From NCBI GenBank assembly GCA_910576915.1, contig CAJTJT010000019.1, forward strand, positions 1 through 19,534: a stretch of 19,534 nucleotides of DNA, read 5' to 3'. Positions within the stretch are counted from its first letter, which is position 1. Each line of letters opens with the position of its first letter. Shown piece by piece: positions 7,708 through 13,252 of this stretch. The translations under genes were made by a program, and so were the position numbers. This stretch comes from an uncultured Elusimicrobiales bacterium (lineage in GTDB: Bacteria; Elusimicrobiota; Elusimicrobia; Elusimicrobiales; Elusimicrobiaceae). The notes under the pieces were generated by a model, which searched no databases, was not told the DNA's origin, and was given only the letters and a program-made list of their open reading frames with translations.

Positions 7708-7783
7708 TGGTGGACCGGACAGGACTTGAACCTGTGACCTCCTGCGTGTAAAGCAGGCGCTCTACCAACTAAGCTACCGATCC
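7708..7783 (-). tRNA. tRNA-Val (anticodon TAC)
   Basis: A 76-nt cloverleaf on the minus strand. The acceptor stem GGATCGG pairs fully with CCGGTCC, with one T-G wobble. The D-arm is GCTTAGTTGGTAGAGC. The anticodon stem is CCTGC/GCAGG with loop TTTACAC, giving anticodon TAC (valine). The T-arm is ACAGG-TTCAAGT-CCTGT. Discriminator A and the CCA end are encoded. It has its own promoter and terminator. Confidence 0.97.
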
Positions 7784-7796
7784 CAAATCTATATAT

Positions 7797-7826
7797 ATTC
7801 TAATAAATAATCGGCGGCTGCGTCAA
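7797..7826 (-). promoter_or_regulatory. tRNA-Val promoter
   Basis: On the minus strand, TTGACG (7826-7821), an 18-nt spacer and TAGAAT (7802-7797) place initiation about 7 nt before the mature tRNA 5' end. Confidence 0.75.
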
Positions 7827-7870
7827 CCAAAATCGCTTCGTGCCGACGTGAATTTTTAGCGGCGTTTCTG

Positions 7871-8611
7871 TTATAGCTGCTTATCTGCTGCGGGTATTGT
7901 TGCCTCTTCAGCTGATTCTTGCGTTACCTCCACCAGAAGCGCGGTCATACTTTGCAACAGCGGTGCACCCAGCGGGTCTTTCCACATGACGCTTGCGGGA
8001 GCTTGCCCAAAATAAATATCGCCGTTGACAAGTAACGTAATGCGCACTTGTTCCGCAGCAGGCGGAGGCAAACGCCTCTCTTCCCACGGACCGATTGCAT
8101 TGGCCAGTTGTCGGGCTTGTTCAAATATTTGTTTTGTTAAGACGGGGATTTTTGTGGTTGGCCGTGGGCTATCAACAACCGCCATCTTGCCGGTATAATT
8201 GATATAGCGGATGCTTCCATCGGCAAATACGGCCAGTGTATCCAGTCCTTTTCCTTTCTGATTGTATTCAACAACAACCCCTAATACTGCTCTTTCAGGA
8301 GCAGAAAATCCCTCCTCTTTCAAACGGCGGTGCGCCAAAATGCGGACACGGGATTCCGTGCCCGGGTTTTGCGCAAGGGACAGCACGTCCTCTTGCGAAG
8401 GATTGGGCGCAAACAATACGGGGAAATGGGTCTTCAACCCTTCGTACTTATGTACATCGTCGCAGAATAACAATTCATAAATTTGGCGCGCTGCTTCGTT
8501 GTATACCTGTTCGGCAGAAACAGTGGATGATGTCGCATCTTTCCGAGATAAAAAAATGCGAGCTAGACTCATAATTATGATACTGATAATAAGAATCCAC
8601 AAAAGTTTCAT
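7871..8611 (-). CDS. Membrane-anchored hypothetical protein
   Basis: The product is 246 residues and I do not recognise it. Residues 1-22 (MKLLWILIISIIIMSLARIF) form one hydrophobic N-terminal segment with no clear cleavage site, so it is probably anchored in the inner membrane with the rest outside the cytoplasm. Residues 35-110 are helix-rich and charged. Residues 110-150 (VLGVVVEYNQKGKGLDTLAVFADGSIRYINYTGK) and 190-235 are strand-rich. The tail is acidic and alanine-rich. The start codon overlaps the stop of the upstream thioesterase gene (ATGA), so the two are translated as a pair. The functional link between them is unknown. Confidence 0.8.
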   Translation of the reverse strand: MKLLWILIISIIIMSLARIFLSRKDATSSTVSAEQVYNEAARQIYELLFCDDVHKYEGLKTHFPVLFAPNPSQEDVLSLAQNPGTESRVRILAHRRLKEEGFSAPERAVLGVVVEYNQKGKGLDTLAVFADGSIRYINYTGKMAVVDSPRPTTKIPVLTKQIFEQARQLANAIGPWEERRLPPPAAEQVRITLLVNGDIYFGQAPASVMWKDPLGAPLLQSMTALLVEVTQESAEEATIPAADKQL

Positions 8612-9102
8612 TTTTCAATTTCTTCCACTTTCGGCGTGGTGCGTGCCCATTCTTCGGCCTCGGGGCCCCATTTGTCTTTCACCGCCTGCGGAATTTTAAA
8701 CAAAATGCTCGTGCATTTGGCTGATACCGTTCCGTCTGGCAGGATGATTTCGCCTTCCACCTGCGCGCGGGAACCGCCGTCTTTTAACACGCGGCCGATG
8801 GCTTTTAAAGGCGTGTTGGTGGGGGTGTTTTTCTTGTACACCACTTCCATTTTAAGCGTCACCATCAAGCGTTCAAAATTGTTGTCCAGCAGTACGGCGC
8901 GGCCGGAGGTTTCGTCCAAAATCGTCGCTAAAATTCCGCCGTGAACCGTGCCGGGATAGGAACAGTATTTGTCGTCTAGTGTGAAGGTGGTTTCTACGCA
9001 TTTTTCGTCGTAATTATTAAACCATTCCAGTTTTAAGCCAAACGGATTGTTCCGTCCGCAGGCAAAGCATTGTAAAGATGTGGGCTGACGTAATTTTTTC
9101 AT
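8608..9102 (-). CDS. PaaI-type hotdog-fold thioesterase
   Basis: The product is 164 residues of the hotdog fold, most similar in layout to PaaI/4HBT acyl-CoA thioesterases. It has a CFACGRNNPFGLKLEW opening at 12-27, which is common in this subgroup. The core motif TVHGGILATILDETSGRA has H54-G55-G56 and D63/E64, matching the usual active-site helix. Strand-rich sequence follows (VTLKMEVVYKKNTP and KAIGRVLKDGG). It probably hydrolyses an acyl-CoA or similar thioester in the cytoplasm; the substrate cannot be inferred. TTAGGAGG lies just upstream of the start, and a TATAAT on the minus strand at 9125-9120 may drive it. Its stop overlaps the start of the next gene by 4 nt. Confidence 0.88.
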   Translation of the reverse strand: MKKLRQPTSLQCFACGRNNPFGLKLEWFNNYDEKCVETTFTLDDKYCSYPGTVHGGILATILDETSGRAVLLDNNFERLMVTLKMEVVYKKNTPTNTPLKAIGRVLKDGGSRAQVEGEIILPDGTVSAKCTSILFKIPQAVKDKWGPEAEEWARTTPKVEEIEK

Positions 9103-9119
9103 AAAAACCTCCTAACCCT

Positions 9120-9139
9120 ATTATACTTTTTTGCTACAC
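9120..9139. promoter_or_regulatory. Compact divergent promoter region
   Basis: Only 44 bp separate the divergent thioesterase and CYTH genes. The minus strand has TATAAT (9125-9120). The plus strand has TACACT (9134-9139), whose predicted start falls at about the CYTH ATG, plus TATACT (9122-9127). None has a good -35 box. Confidence 0.45.
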
Positions 9140-9146
9140 TAAAATT

Positions 9147-9773
9147 ATGAAGAATATGGAAACCGAATTTAAGTGGGATGCCAACATTCCCCGCGCGTTT
9201 GCGCGGATGCTGGGTGCGGCGGAGCGGGTTGCCGCGCGCGTGGCGGCTCCTGAAAAATTACACCTCCGGGACGTTTATTTGGATCATGACGATTTGTCTT
9301 TTGAAGCGAAAAAAATCGCTTTTCGGGTGCGTAATACGGACGGCGCGTTTGAAGCCACCTTTAAAACCCGCACAGAAATTATGAACGGAAAAGCCGTCCG
9401 GCGCGAGGAAACGCTCCCGCTTCCCGGCGTAACAAATTTAACGCAAGCGCTCACTTTTTTAAATCATAAAAAAATATGGAAAGGGATAGATGTGGCCGGT
9501 TTGTCGCCGCGGTTTGAAATCCGCAACCGCCGCCAAACGCGTGCCGTGTTTTTTGACGGAGCGGAATTTGAACTGGCCTTTGATTCGTGTGAAATTTTAG
9601 TATGCGGACGCACGCTTAAAATGAAAGAAATCGAGCTTGAATTAAAACGCGGTGCGGCGGAAAAATTAGACGCGCTGAGCACTCTTCTGTCGCGCGAAAG
9701 CGGGTTGGAAGCCATGCGTTTTTCCAAAGTCAAAACGGCGTGCGCGCTCCTTGAACTGTGGGGGAAAAAATGA
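9147..9773 (+). CDS. CYTH-domain protein (triphosphate tunnel family)
   Basis: The product is 208 residues. The signature ExExK is present at the N-terminus as E5-T-E7-F-K9. Alternating charged strands typical of the triphosphate tunnel follow: AFRVRNTDGAFEATFKTRTE, EFELAFDSCE and KEIELELKRG. Family members hydrolyse or cyclise triphosphate substrates (thiamine triphosphatase, inorganic triphosphatase, class IV adenylate cyclase); which applies here cannot be told. I see no ribosome binding site. A -10 box places the transcript start almost at the ATG, so the mRNA may be leaderless. An in-frame ATG at codon 4 (9156) would also keep the motif. The stop overlaps the next start (ATGA). Confidence 0.9.
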   Translation: MKNMETEFKWDANIPRAFARMLGAAERVAARVAAPEKLHLRDVYLDHDDLSFEAKKIAFRVRNTDGAFEATFKTRTEIMNGKAVRREETLPLPGVTNLTQALTFLNHKKIWKGIDVAGLSPRFEIRNRRQTRAVFFDGAEFELAFDSCEILVCGRTLKMKEIELELKRGAAEKLDALSTLLSRESGLEAMRFSKVKTACALLELWGKK

Positions 9774-10186
9774 CGCCGGCGCTTTGTCTTATTTTTAGTT
9801 TAATTTTCCCGGGAGCGGGGCAGATTTACGCCGGGGATTATGCGGCTGGAGTTATCATTGGGCTTTTGTTTGCGCTTGGCAAAAGCGCGCTTTTGCCGCT
9901 TTCTTTCCGCGTGTTTAAAGTGAACGATTTGCCGCGTGCGCTTCGGTTTTTTTATGTGTGTAATTGCGGTTACATCGCGCTTATTTGCGGTGCGGCCACG
10001 GGTGCATTGTGGCGCGGATTTTACGCGCCGGAAACGCATTTTTTGTACGCGTTTTTATTTGCGGTTGCGGGAATTTATGCGTATAAAAATACGTTTAACA
10101 AATTTATTTTTACGGCTTTGTGCGGGCGCGAAGGGGTGTGGGAAGCGTTTGTAAAAACGCGAAAATCTCCGACGGAGAAAAAATAA
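9770..10186 (+). CDS. Small multi-pass membrane protein with a TM2-like motif
   Basis: The product is 138 residues with about four hydrophobic segments. The first pair contains LIFPGAGQIYAGDYAAGVIIG, which resembles the PG-x-G-x-IY-x-G-x(4)-G pattern of TM2-type small membrane proteins. The function is unknown. I took the ATG at 9770, which overlaps the CYTH stop as ATGA and has GGGGG 5 nt upstream. A GTG at 9758 would add four residues. Co-translation with the CYTH gene suggests joint expression, but the sequence shows no shared pathway. Confidence 0.75.
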   Translation: MTPALCLIFSLIFPGAGQIYAGDYAAGVIIGLLFALGKSALLPLSFRVFKVNDLPRALRFFYVCNCGYIALICGAATGALWRGFYAPETHFLYAFLFAVAGIYAYKNTFNKFIFTALCGREGVWEAFVKTRKSPTEKK

Positions 10187-10229
10187 AAAGTCAAGTTTCC
10201 GACGGAGGCAACACAGGCTTGATTTTTTT
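10186..10229 (+). terminator. Probable terminator after the CYTH/membrane protein pair
   Basis: AAAAgTCAAG and CTTGATTTT can pair around a 22-nt loop and are followed by seven T. The stem is AT-rich and the loop long, so this is a moderate candidate. Confidence 0.45.
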
Positions 10230-10257
10230 AAAAAAATTATTTTAAGACGAGAAAAAG

Positions 10258-10286
10258 TTGCATTTTGATATAATTTGTGCTATTAT
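10258..10286 (+). promoter_or_regulatory. Promoter of the H1-like gene
   Basis: TTGCAT (10258-10263), a 17-nt spacer and TATTAT (10281-10286) preceded by TGC form an extended -10 promoter. The gene starts about 33 nt past the predicted initiation site. Confidence 0.7.
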
Positions 10287-10325
10287 TTTTATGAGGTTAA
10301 AACTAATTGTCTCAGGAGAAATAAA

Positions 10326-10661
10326 ATGGCTGTTAAAAAAACCGTGAAAAAAGCCGCCGCCAAAAAACCGGCCGCTAAAAAAGTAACCGTGAAAAAAGCT
10401 GCCGTTAAACCGGCTAAAAAAGCGTGTGCCAAAAAATCCTGCTGCGCCAAAAAAGCGACCGTAAAGAAAACCGCTGTAAAAGCCGCCGCCGTAAAACCGG
10501 CTAAAAAAGCTCCGGCCAAAAAAGCCTGCGCTAAAAAAGCGTGCGCCAAAAAGGCTTGTGCTAAAAAACCGGCCGCCAAAAAAGTAGCCGTGAAAAAAGC
10601 CGCTGTAAAAAAAGTAGCCGCCAAAAAACCGGCCGCTAAAAAAACTGCAAAGAAAAAATAA
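10326..10661 (+). CDS. Histone H1-like lysine/alanine-rich DNA-binding protein with cysteines
   Basis: The product is 111 residues built almost wholly from short Lys-Lys-Ala/Pro/Val units (KKAAAKKPAAKK, VKKAAVKP). This is like the C-terminal tails of eukaryotic H1 and bacterial Hc1/AlgP-type proteins. Such proteins bind DNA non-specifically and compact it; this role is inferred from composition. Six cysteines are unusual for this class: three in KKACAKKSCCAKK and three in a KKACA tandem repeat. The start at 10326 has AGGAGAA 5 nt upstream. An earlier in-frame ATG at 10275 lies inside the promoter and is rejected. A strong promoter and terminator make it a single-gene unit. The repetitive DNA invites repeat-number change. 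Confidence 0.88.
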   Translation: MAVKKTVKKAAAKKPAAKKVTVKKAAVKPAKKACAKKSCCAKKATVKKTAVKAAAVKPAKKAPAKKACAKKACAKKACAKKPAAKKVAVKKAAVKKVAAKKPAAKKTAKKK

Positions 10662-10674
10662 TTTAGTTTAAAAC

Positions 10675-10713
10675 AAAAAATACCGCCGGGCAGCAAACCG
10701 GCGGTATTTTTTT
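10675..10713 (+). terminator. Strong terminator of the H1-like gene
   Basis: TACCGCCGG (10681-10689) and CCGGCGGTA (10698-10706) form a 9-bp GC-rich stem, extended by A/T pairs and followed by a T run. Confidence 0.92.
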
Positions 10714-10773
10714 GCCTTATTTGGGCTAAAAATGGCTTTACGGACTGTTTTTGTAAGAGGGGTTTCAAAGGTC

Positions 10774-10801
10774 TTGACCCGTTTTTTTTTTTTGATAACA
10801 T
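10774..10801 (+). promoter_or_regulatory. T-tract promoter motif, copy A
   Basis: TTGACC, then CG, a run of 12 T, GA, then TAACAT. Read as -35 and -10 boxes, the spacer is 16 nt. GGGGA follows at the expected start site. It lies about 160 nt upstream of the first pilin ATG. Confidence 0.6.
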
Positions 10802-10836
10802 GGGGATAATCCAGGTTTGGCGGCTTACTATACGTG

Positions 10837-10915
10837 CGTTATTTCGTAGTGTTTTTGTACGGAATCTCGTTGTTATGAAACAACAGATTCCCGATTACAA
10901 CCCTCGGGAATGACG
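10837..10915 (+). repeat. 79-bp palindromic REP/MITE-like element, copy 1 (pilin 5' leader)
   Basis: The right end is CGGGAATGACG and the left end a decayed version of its complement (CGTTATTTCG). Inside, GGAATC-tc-GTTGTT (10861-10874) pairs with AACAAC-a-GATTCC (10879-10891). ATTCCCGA pairs with TCGGGAAT (10887-10911). These stems share bases, so they are mutually exclusive. The element lies in the presumed 5' untranslated region. Confidence 0.75.
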
Positions 10916-10962
10916 TAACGAAGCGATAAAGCCTCCAAATTTTGTAAAGGGGGATAAGTCCT

Positions 10963-11709
10963 ATGTATCAAAATGCCGTCATTCCGCCCGTGGAGCCGGA
11001 ATCCAGGCTGTTTAATAGTGGTTGTAATCCTCATAATATGCTGGATTCCCGGTTCACTCTGCGGTGCGCAGCGTTCCGGGAGGCCAACAAAGTGAAAGGT
11101 TTTACGCTTCGCTGTTATTCTAAACTGACGCTTTGTCCGCTGAGCGTCACCCCGGAAGGTTGTAATCCGGGGTCTACTGATAGTGTTTCCGAATCCACTA
11201 AAAAGGGTTTTACGTTAATCGAGTTATTAGTTGTCGTTTTAATTATTGGTATTTTATCGTCGGTGGCGCTGCCGCAGTACACCCGCGCAGTATGGAAAGC
11301 GCGCACCGCACCGTTGCGGTTGGCGTTGGCGGAAGTCAAACGTGCGGAGCAGGAGTATAAGCTGGCAAACGGAGAGATGCCCTCTTCCGTTGCGGACATG
11401 GCGGACTTTTTAGAGATGCCCCAACGCCCGGACGGAAGTTTCGGGCGGGGAAATTTTAAAGTGGGGTTAAGCAATGATTCGTACACCGTGCATTATCTGA
11501 CGGCTTTATTTGCCGAAGGGCCGTATGCTGGTTCCGGCCTGGCCTATGTGTATTACAGCCGGGCTCTGGCAGGGATAACGGACTGTGTGATTTGTTATGA
11601 AAATACGTCGAAGCAGGGCGTGTTTTGCGAAAAATTATTCGGCGCCACGCACATCCGTAATACGTATGGCGTACGGTTTTACAAACTGCCGGATTCCCAG
11701 TGTAATTAA
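10963..11709 (+). CDS. Type IV pilin-like protein with a large in-frame insertion before the cleavage site
   Basis: The open frame is 248 residues. The prepilin motif KKG^FTLIELLVVVLIIGILS begins only at residue 80, with cleavage expected after G82 and E87 as the conserved glutamate. The long hydrophobic helix and ALPQY follow, then a variable C-terminal domain of about 140 residues with four cysteines. Compared with the pilin gene at 12686, 228 extra nucleotides separate the first four codons (MYQN, versus MYKN there) from the cleavage site. No ATG, GTG or TTG lies in frame close to the motif; the nearest are GTG at 11092 and ATG at 11038. Either a prepilin with an exceptional leader is made or the gene is silenced. 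GGGGG lies upstream of the first ATG. The mature part has no stops or frameshifts. Confidence 0.75.
   Translation: MYQNAVIPPVEPESRLFNSGCNPHNMLDSRFTLRCAAFREANKVKGFTLRCYSKLTLCPLSVTPEGCNPGSTDSVSESTKKGFTLIELLVVVLIIGILSSVALPQYTRAVWKARTAPLRLALAEVKRAEQEYKLANGEMPSSVADMADFLEMPQRPDGSFGRGNFKVGLSNDSYTVHYLTALFAEGPYAGSGLAYVYYSRALAGITDCVICYENTSKQGVFCEKLFGATHIRNTYGVRFYKLPDSQCN
10975..11202 (+). repeat. 228-bp in-frame insertion made of REP-like palindromes
   Basis: The insertion holds at least three hairpins: ATTCCG/CGGAAT (10981-11002), TCCCGG...CCGGGA with inner CTGCG-GTG-CGCAG (11047-11081), and ACCCCGG/CCGGGGT (11149-11173). GGAATCCAG (10998-11006) also pairs with CTGGATTCC (11041-11049). The CGTCATTCC...GGAATC head matches the 79-bp elements in the pilin leaders, so they belong to one family. 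Its length is a multiple of three and the frame stays open. Confidence 0.75.
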
Positions 11710-11749
11710 CGGTGGCTAACATCAAGTGAAGCTGCGATTTTGGCGCAGA

Positions 11750-11781
11750 ATCAACCCGGGGCCCGCGCCTTGGGGTTTTTT
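11750..11781 (+). terminator. Terminator after the first pilin gene
   Basis: AACCC-GGGGC pairs with GCCTT-GGGGTT through a stem with one bulge and two G-T pairs, followed by a T run. It ends transcription before the next T-tract promoter. Confidence 0.65.
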
Positions 11782-11811
11782 ATACCTTTTTCTTTGGGGG
11801 GTACAAAAGGG

Positions 11812-11839
11812 TTGTATTGTTTTTTTTTTTTGATAACAT
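11812..11839 (+). promoter_or_regulatory. T-tract promoter motif, copy B
   Basis: TTGTAT, TG, a run of 12 T, GA, then TAACAT with a 16-nt spacer. The core GATAACATGG matches copy A exactly, but no palindromic leader element follows. It lies 60 nt upstream of the second pilin ATG. Confidence 0.6.
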
Positions 11840-11899
11840 GGAATTTGTCCTATAAAATTAAACAAGTTCGGCGTGAGTTATTAACAGGAGAGTATAAAT

Positions 11900-12361
11900 A
11901 TGAAAGGTTTTACGTTGATAGAACTGCTGGTTGTGGTCCTTATTATTGGTATTTTGTCGTCGGTAGCGTTACCGCAATACCAAAAATCGGTGCTGAAAAG
12001 CCGGGCGGCGGAAGCGTGGACGAATTTAAAAAATATCAATATGGCTAAAACTGCGTACTGTTTGGAAAATCCCGGCGGCGGCGCGCCGTTTAGAACCCTG
12101 AAAGATTCTTTTGCGATTAACGTTTCTGATTCCAAGAACTTTACTTACGACGGGGATATCGTTTGTATGCCTAACGATTCGGTATGGGCCACCTATGTCG
12201 GCGGCGGCAATTATAACTTTAAACTGGCGTTACATCCGCAGACGGGGCGTCGCTCCTGTGAGGGGGCTTCTTGTAAAGAGTTGGGCTTTAATAAGTATTC
12301 TTCGGACCGGGACAGCGTTTGCATTTGCGGAGCGTATTCCGGTTGTTATTACGCCGACTAG
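11900..12361 (+). CDS. Type IV pilin-like protein
   Basis: The product is 153 residues. It has a minimal prepilin leader MKG^FTLIELL, glutamate at position 5 of the mature protein, one long hydrophobic helix ending ALPQY, then a globular domain of about 125 residues with seven or eight cysteines, several near the C-terminus (SVCICGAYSGCYYAD). It should be processed by a prepilin peptidase and assembled into a pilus or pseudopilus; no assembly genes are in this window. AGGAG lies 10-11 nt before the start. It sits between two related genes, each with its own promoter and terminator signals, so the three are expressed separately rather than as an operon. Confidence 0.9.
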   Translation: MKGFTLIELLVVVLIIGILSSVALPQYQKSVLKSRAAEAWTNLKNINMAKTAYCLENPGGGAPFRTLKDSFAINVSDSKNFTYDGDIVCMPNDSVWATYVGGGNYNFKLALHPQTGRRSCEGASCKELGFNKYSSDRDSVCICGAYSGCYYAD

Positions 12362-12384
12362 CTGGGTTTAAACGCCCTCCCATT

Positions 12385-12432
12385 ATATAAGAATACCCCT
12401 AATCCAAGCTCTGATTAGGGGTATTCTTATAT
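12385..12432. other. Perfect 20-bp inverted repeat with 8-nt loop
   Basis: The arms at 12385-12404 and 12413-12432 pair without mismatch; the GC part is ACCCCTAATC/GATTAGGGGT. It is much longer than the other terminators here and lacks a clean T tail on the plus strand. It may end transcription of the second pilin gene, but its length and perfection are unusual. Confidence 0.75.
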
Positions 12433-12513
12433 TTAGCCCCTGGGGATATTTTTTGCCATATTTTTGTTAAAAATGGCTTTGTAGGCTATTTTTTAAGAAG
12501 ATTTTATAAGGAC

Positions 12514-12539
12514 TTGATTCGTTTTTTTTTTGATACCAT
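12514..12539 (+). promoter_or_regulatory. T-tract promoter motif, copy C (short tract)
   Basis: TTGATT, CG, a run of only 10 T, GA, then TACCAT, followed by GGGGA. The -35/-10 spacer is 14 nt against 16 in the other copies, which should weaken it if this is a sigma-70 promoter. Confidence 0.6.
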
Positions 12540-12567
12540 GGGGATATTGAGGTTTGGCGGCTTCGTG

Positions 12568-12646
12568 CGTCATTCCGTAGTGTTTTGGTACGGAATCTCG
12601 TTGTTACAAAACAGCAGATTCCCGATTACAACCCTCGGGAATGACG
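12568..12646 (+). repeat. 79-bp palindromic REP/MITE-like element, copy 2 (pilin 5' leader)
   Basis: Terminal inverted repeats are CGTCATTCCG and CGGGAATGACG. Three stems are possible: ATTCCGTA/TACGGAAT, GGAATC-tc-GTTGTT/AACAGC-a-GATTCC and ATTCCCGA/TCGGGAAT. The first and second, and the second and third, exclude each other. Several differences from copy 1 keep pairing through G-T wobbles. Confidence 0.78.
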
Positions 12647-12685
12647 TAACGAAACAATAAGGCCGTCTATAAAGGGGGATTCCCT

Positions 12686-13198
12686 ATGTACAAAAATACG
12701 GGTTTTACATTAATAGAGTTATTAGTTGTCGTCTTAATCATCGGTATTTTATCGTCGGTGGCGTTGCCGCAGTACCGCCTGGCGGTGCAAAAAACGCGTA
12801 CTATGCGGCTAATGTCGTTATTGCGCAGTATTTCGGATGCGGAAAACGTTTATTATATGGCCAACGGTACCTATACGCTGCAATTTGACGATTTAGATAT
12901 CGGCATGCCCGGCGGGGGGAGTGCGACCGTAGAATCCGGGGGCATCAACCGGCTTAACTATGGGGATTTTTATTGCTATTTGCGCAGAGGCGGCACCGAA
13001 AATAGTTTTTCCGCTTATTGTAATGACAACAGCCCGGGCGCGCCTAGTTTGGAAAAGTATTTTTCCCGCGATTCTTTTATTTGCTGGGGTAATAGCGAAG
13101 GCAGTTTGGCTTGGCGGGTTTGCCAGAATGTTTCGGGCAAAACATCCCCGGACTCAACCTCCAATGCCGGCCACGGTGCCACAGGTTTTTCGTTTTAA
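12686..13198 (+). CDS. Type IV pilin-like protein
   Basis: The product is 170 residues. The leader MYKNTG is cleaved before FTLIELLVVV, with the conserved glutamate at mature position 5 and the hydrophobic helix ending ALPQY. The C-terminal domain contains ENVYYMANGTYT, a feature common in Gram-negative major-pilin-like and pseudopilin proteins, four cysteines, and a Gly/Ser-rich end. Its N-terminal coding DNA is nearly the same as in the gene at 10963, so the two derive from one duplication that included the promoter region; the C-terminal halves have diverged. GGGGGA lies 9 nt upstream of the start. Confidence 0.9.
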   Translation: MYKNTGFTLIELLVVVLIIGILSSVALPQYRLAVQKTRTMRLMSLLRSISDAENVYYMANGTYTLQFDDLDIGMPGGGSATVESGGINRLNYGDFYCYLRRGGTENSFSAYCNDNSPGAPSLEKYFSRDSFICWGNSEGSLAWRVCQNVSGKTSPDSTSNAGHGATGFSF

Positions 13199-13203
13199 TC
13201 CGC

Positions 13204-13240
13204 AAAAAAATCCCCGGGTATTAAAGCCCGGGGATTTTTT
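13204..13240. terminator. Bidirectional terminator between pilin and LOG-family genes
   Basis: TCCCCGGG (13211-13218) and CCCGGGGA (13227-13234) are flanked by A and T runs on both sides, so it ends the third pilin transcript on the plus strand and the LOG operon on the minus strand. Confidence 0.92.
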
Positions 13241-13252
13241 GTAGCGGTGAAA

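Larger units (their letters stand above)
10712..10974 (+). repeat. Duplicated pilin upstream region, copy 1
   Basis: This stretch aligns along most of its length with 12453-12697. It includes the TAAAAATGGCTTT block, the T-tract promoter motif, the GGTTTGGCGGCTT block, the 79-bp palindromic element, the GGGGGA ribosome binding site and the first four codons. Scattered differences and small gaps show an old but clear duplication. Confidence 0.85.
12453..12697 (+). repeat. Duplicated pilin upstream region, copy 2
   Basis: This aligns with 10712-10974. The order of blocks is the same: TAAAAATGGCTTT, T-tract promoter, GGTTTGGCGGCTT, 79-bp palindrome, AAAGGGGGA ribosome binding site and four codons. 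Confidence 0.85.

Noticed and set aside
10289..10801. 170-codon minus-strand frame opposite the H1-like gene
   Set aside because: It is the antisense of Lys/Ala codon repeats. The plus-strand gene has a promoter, ribosome binding site and terminator.
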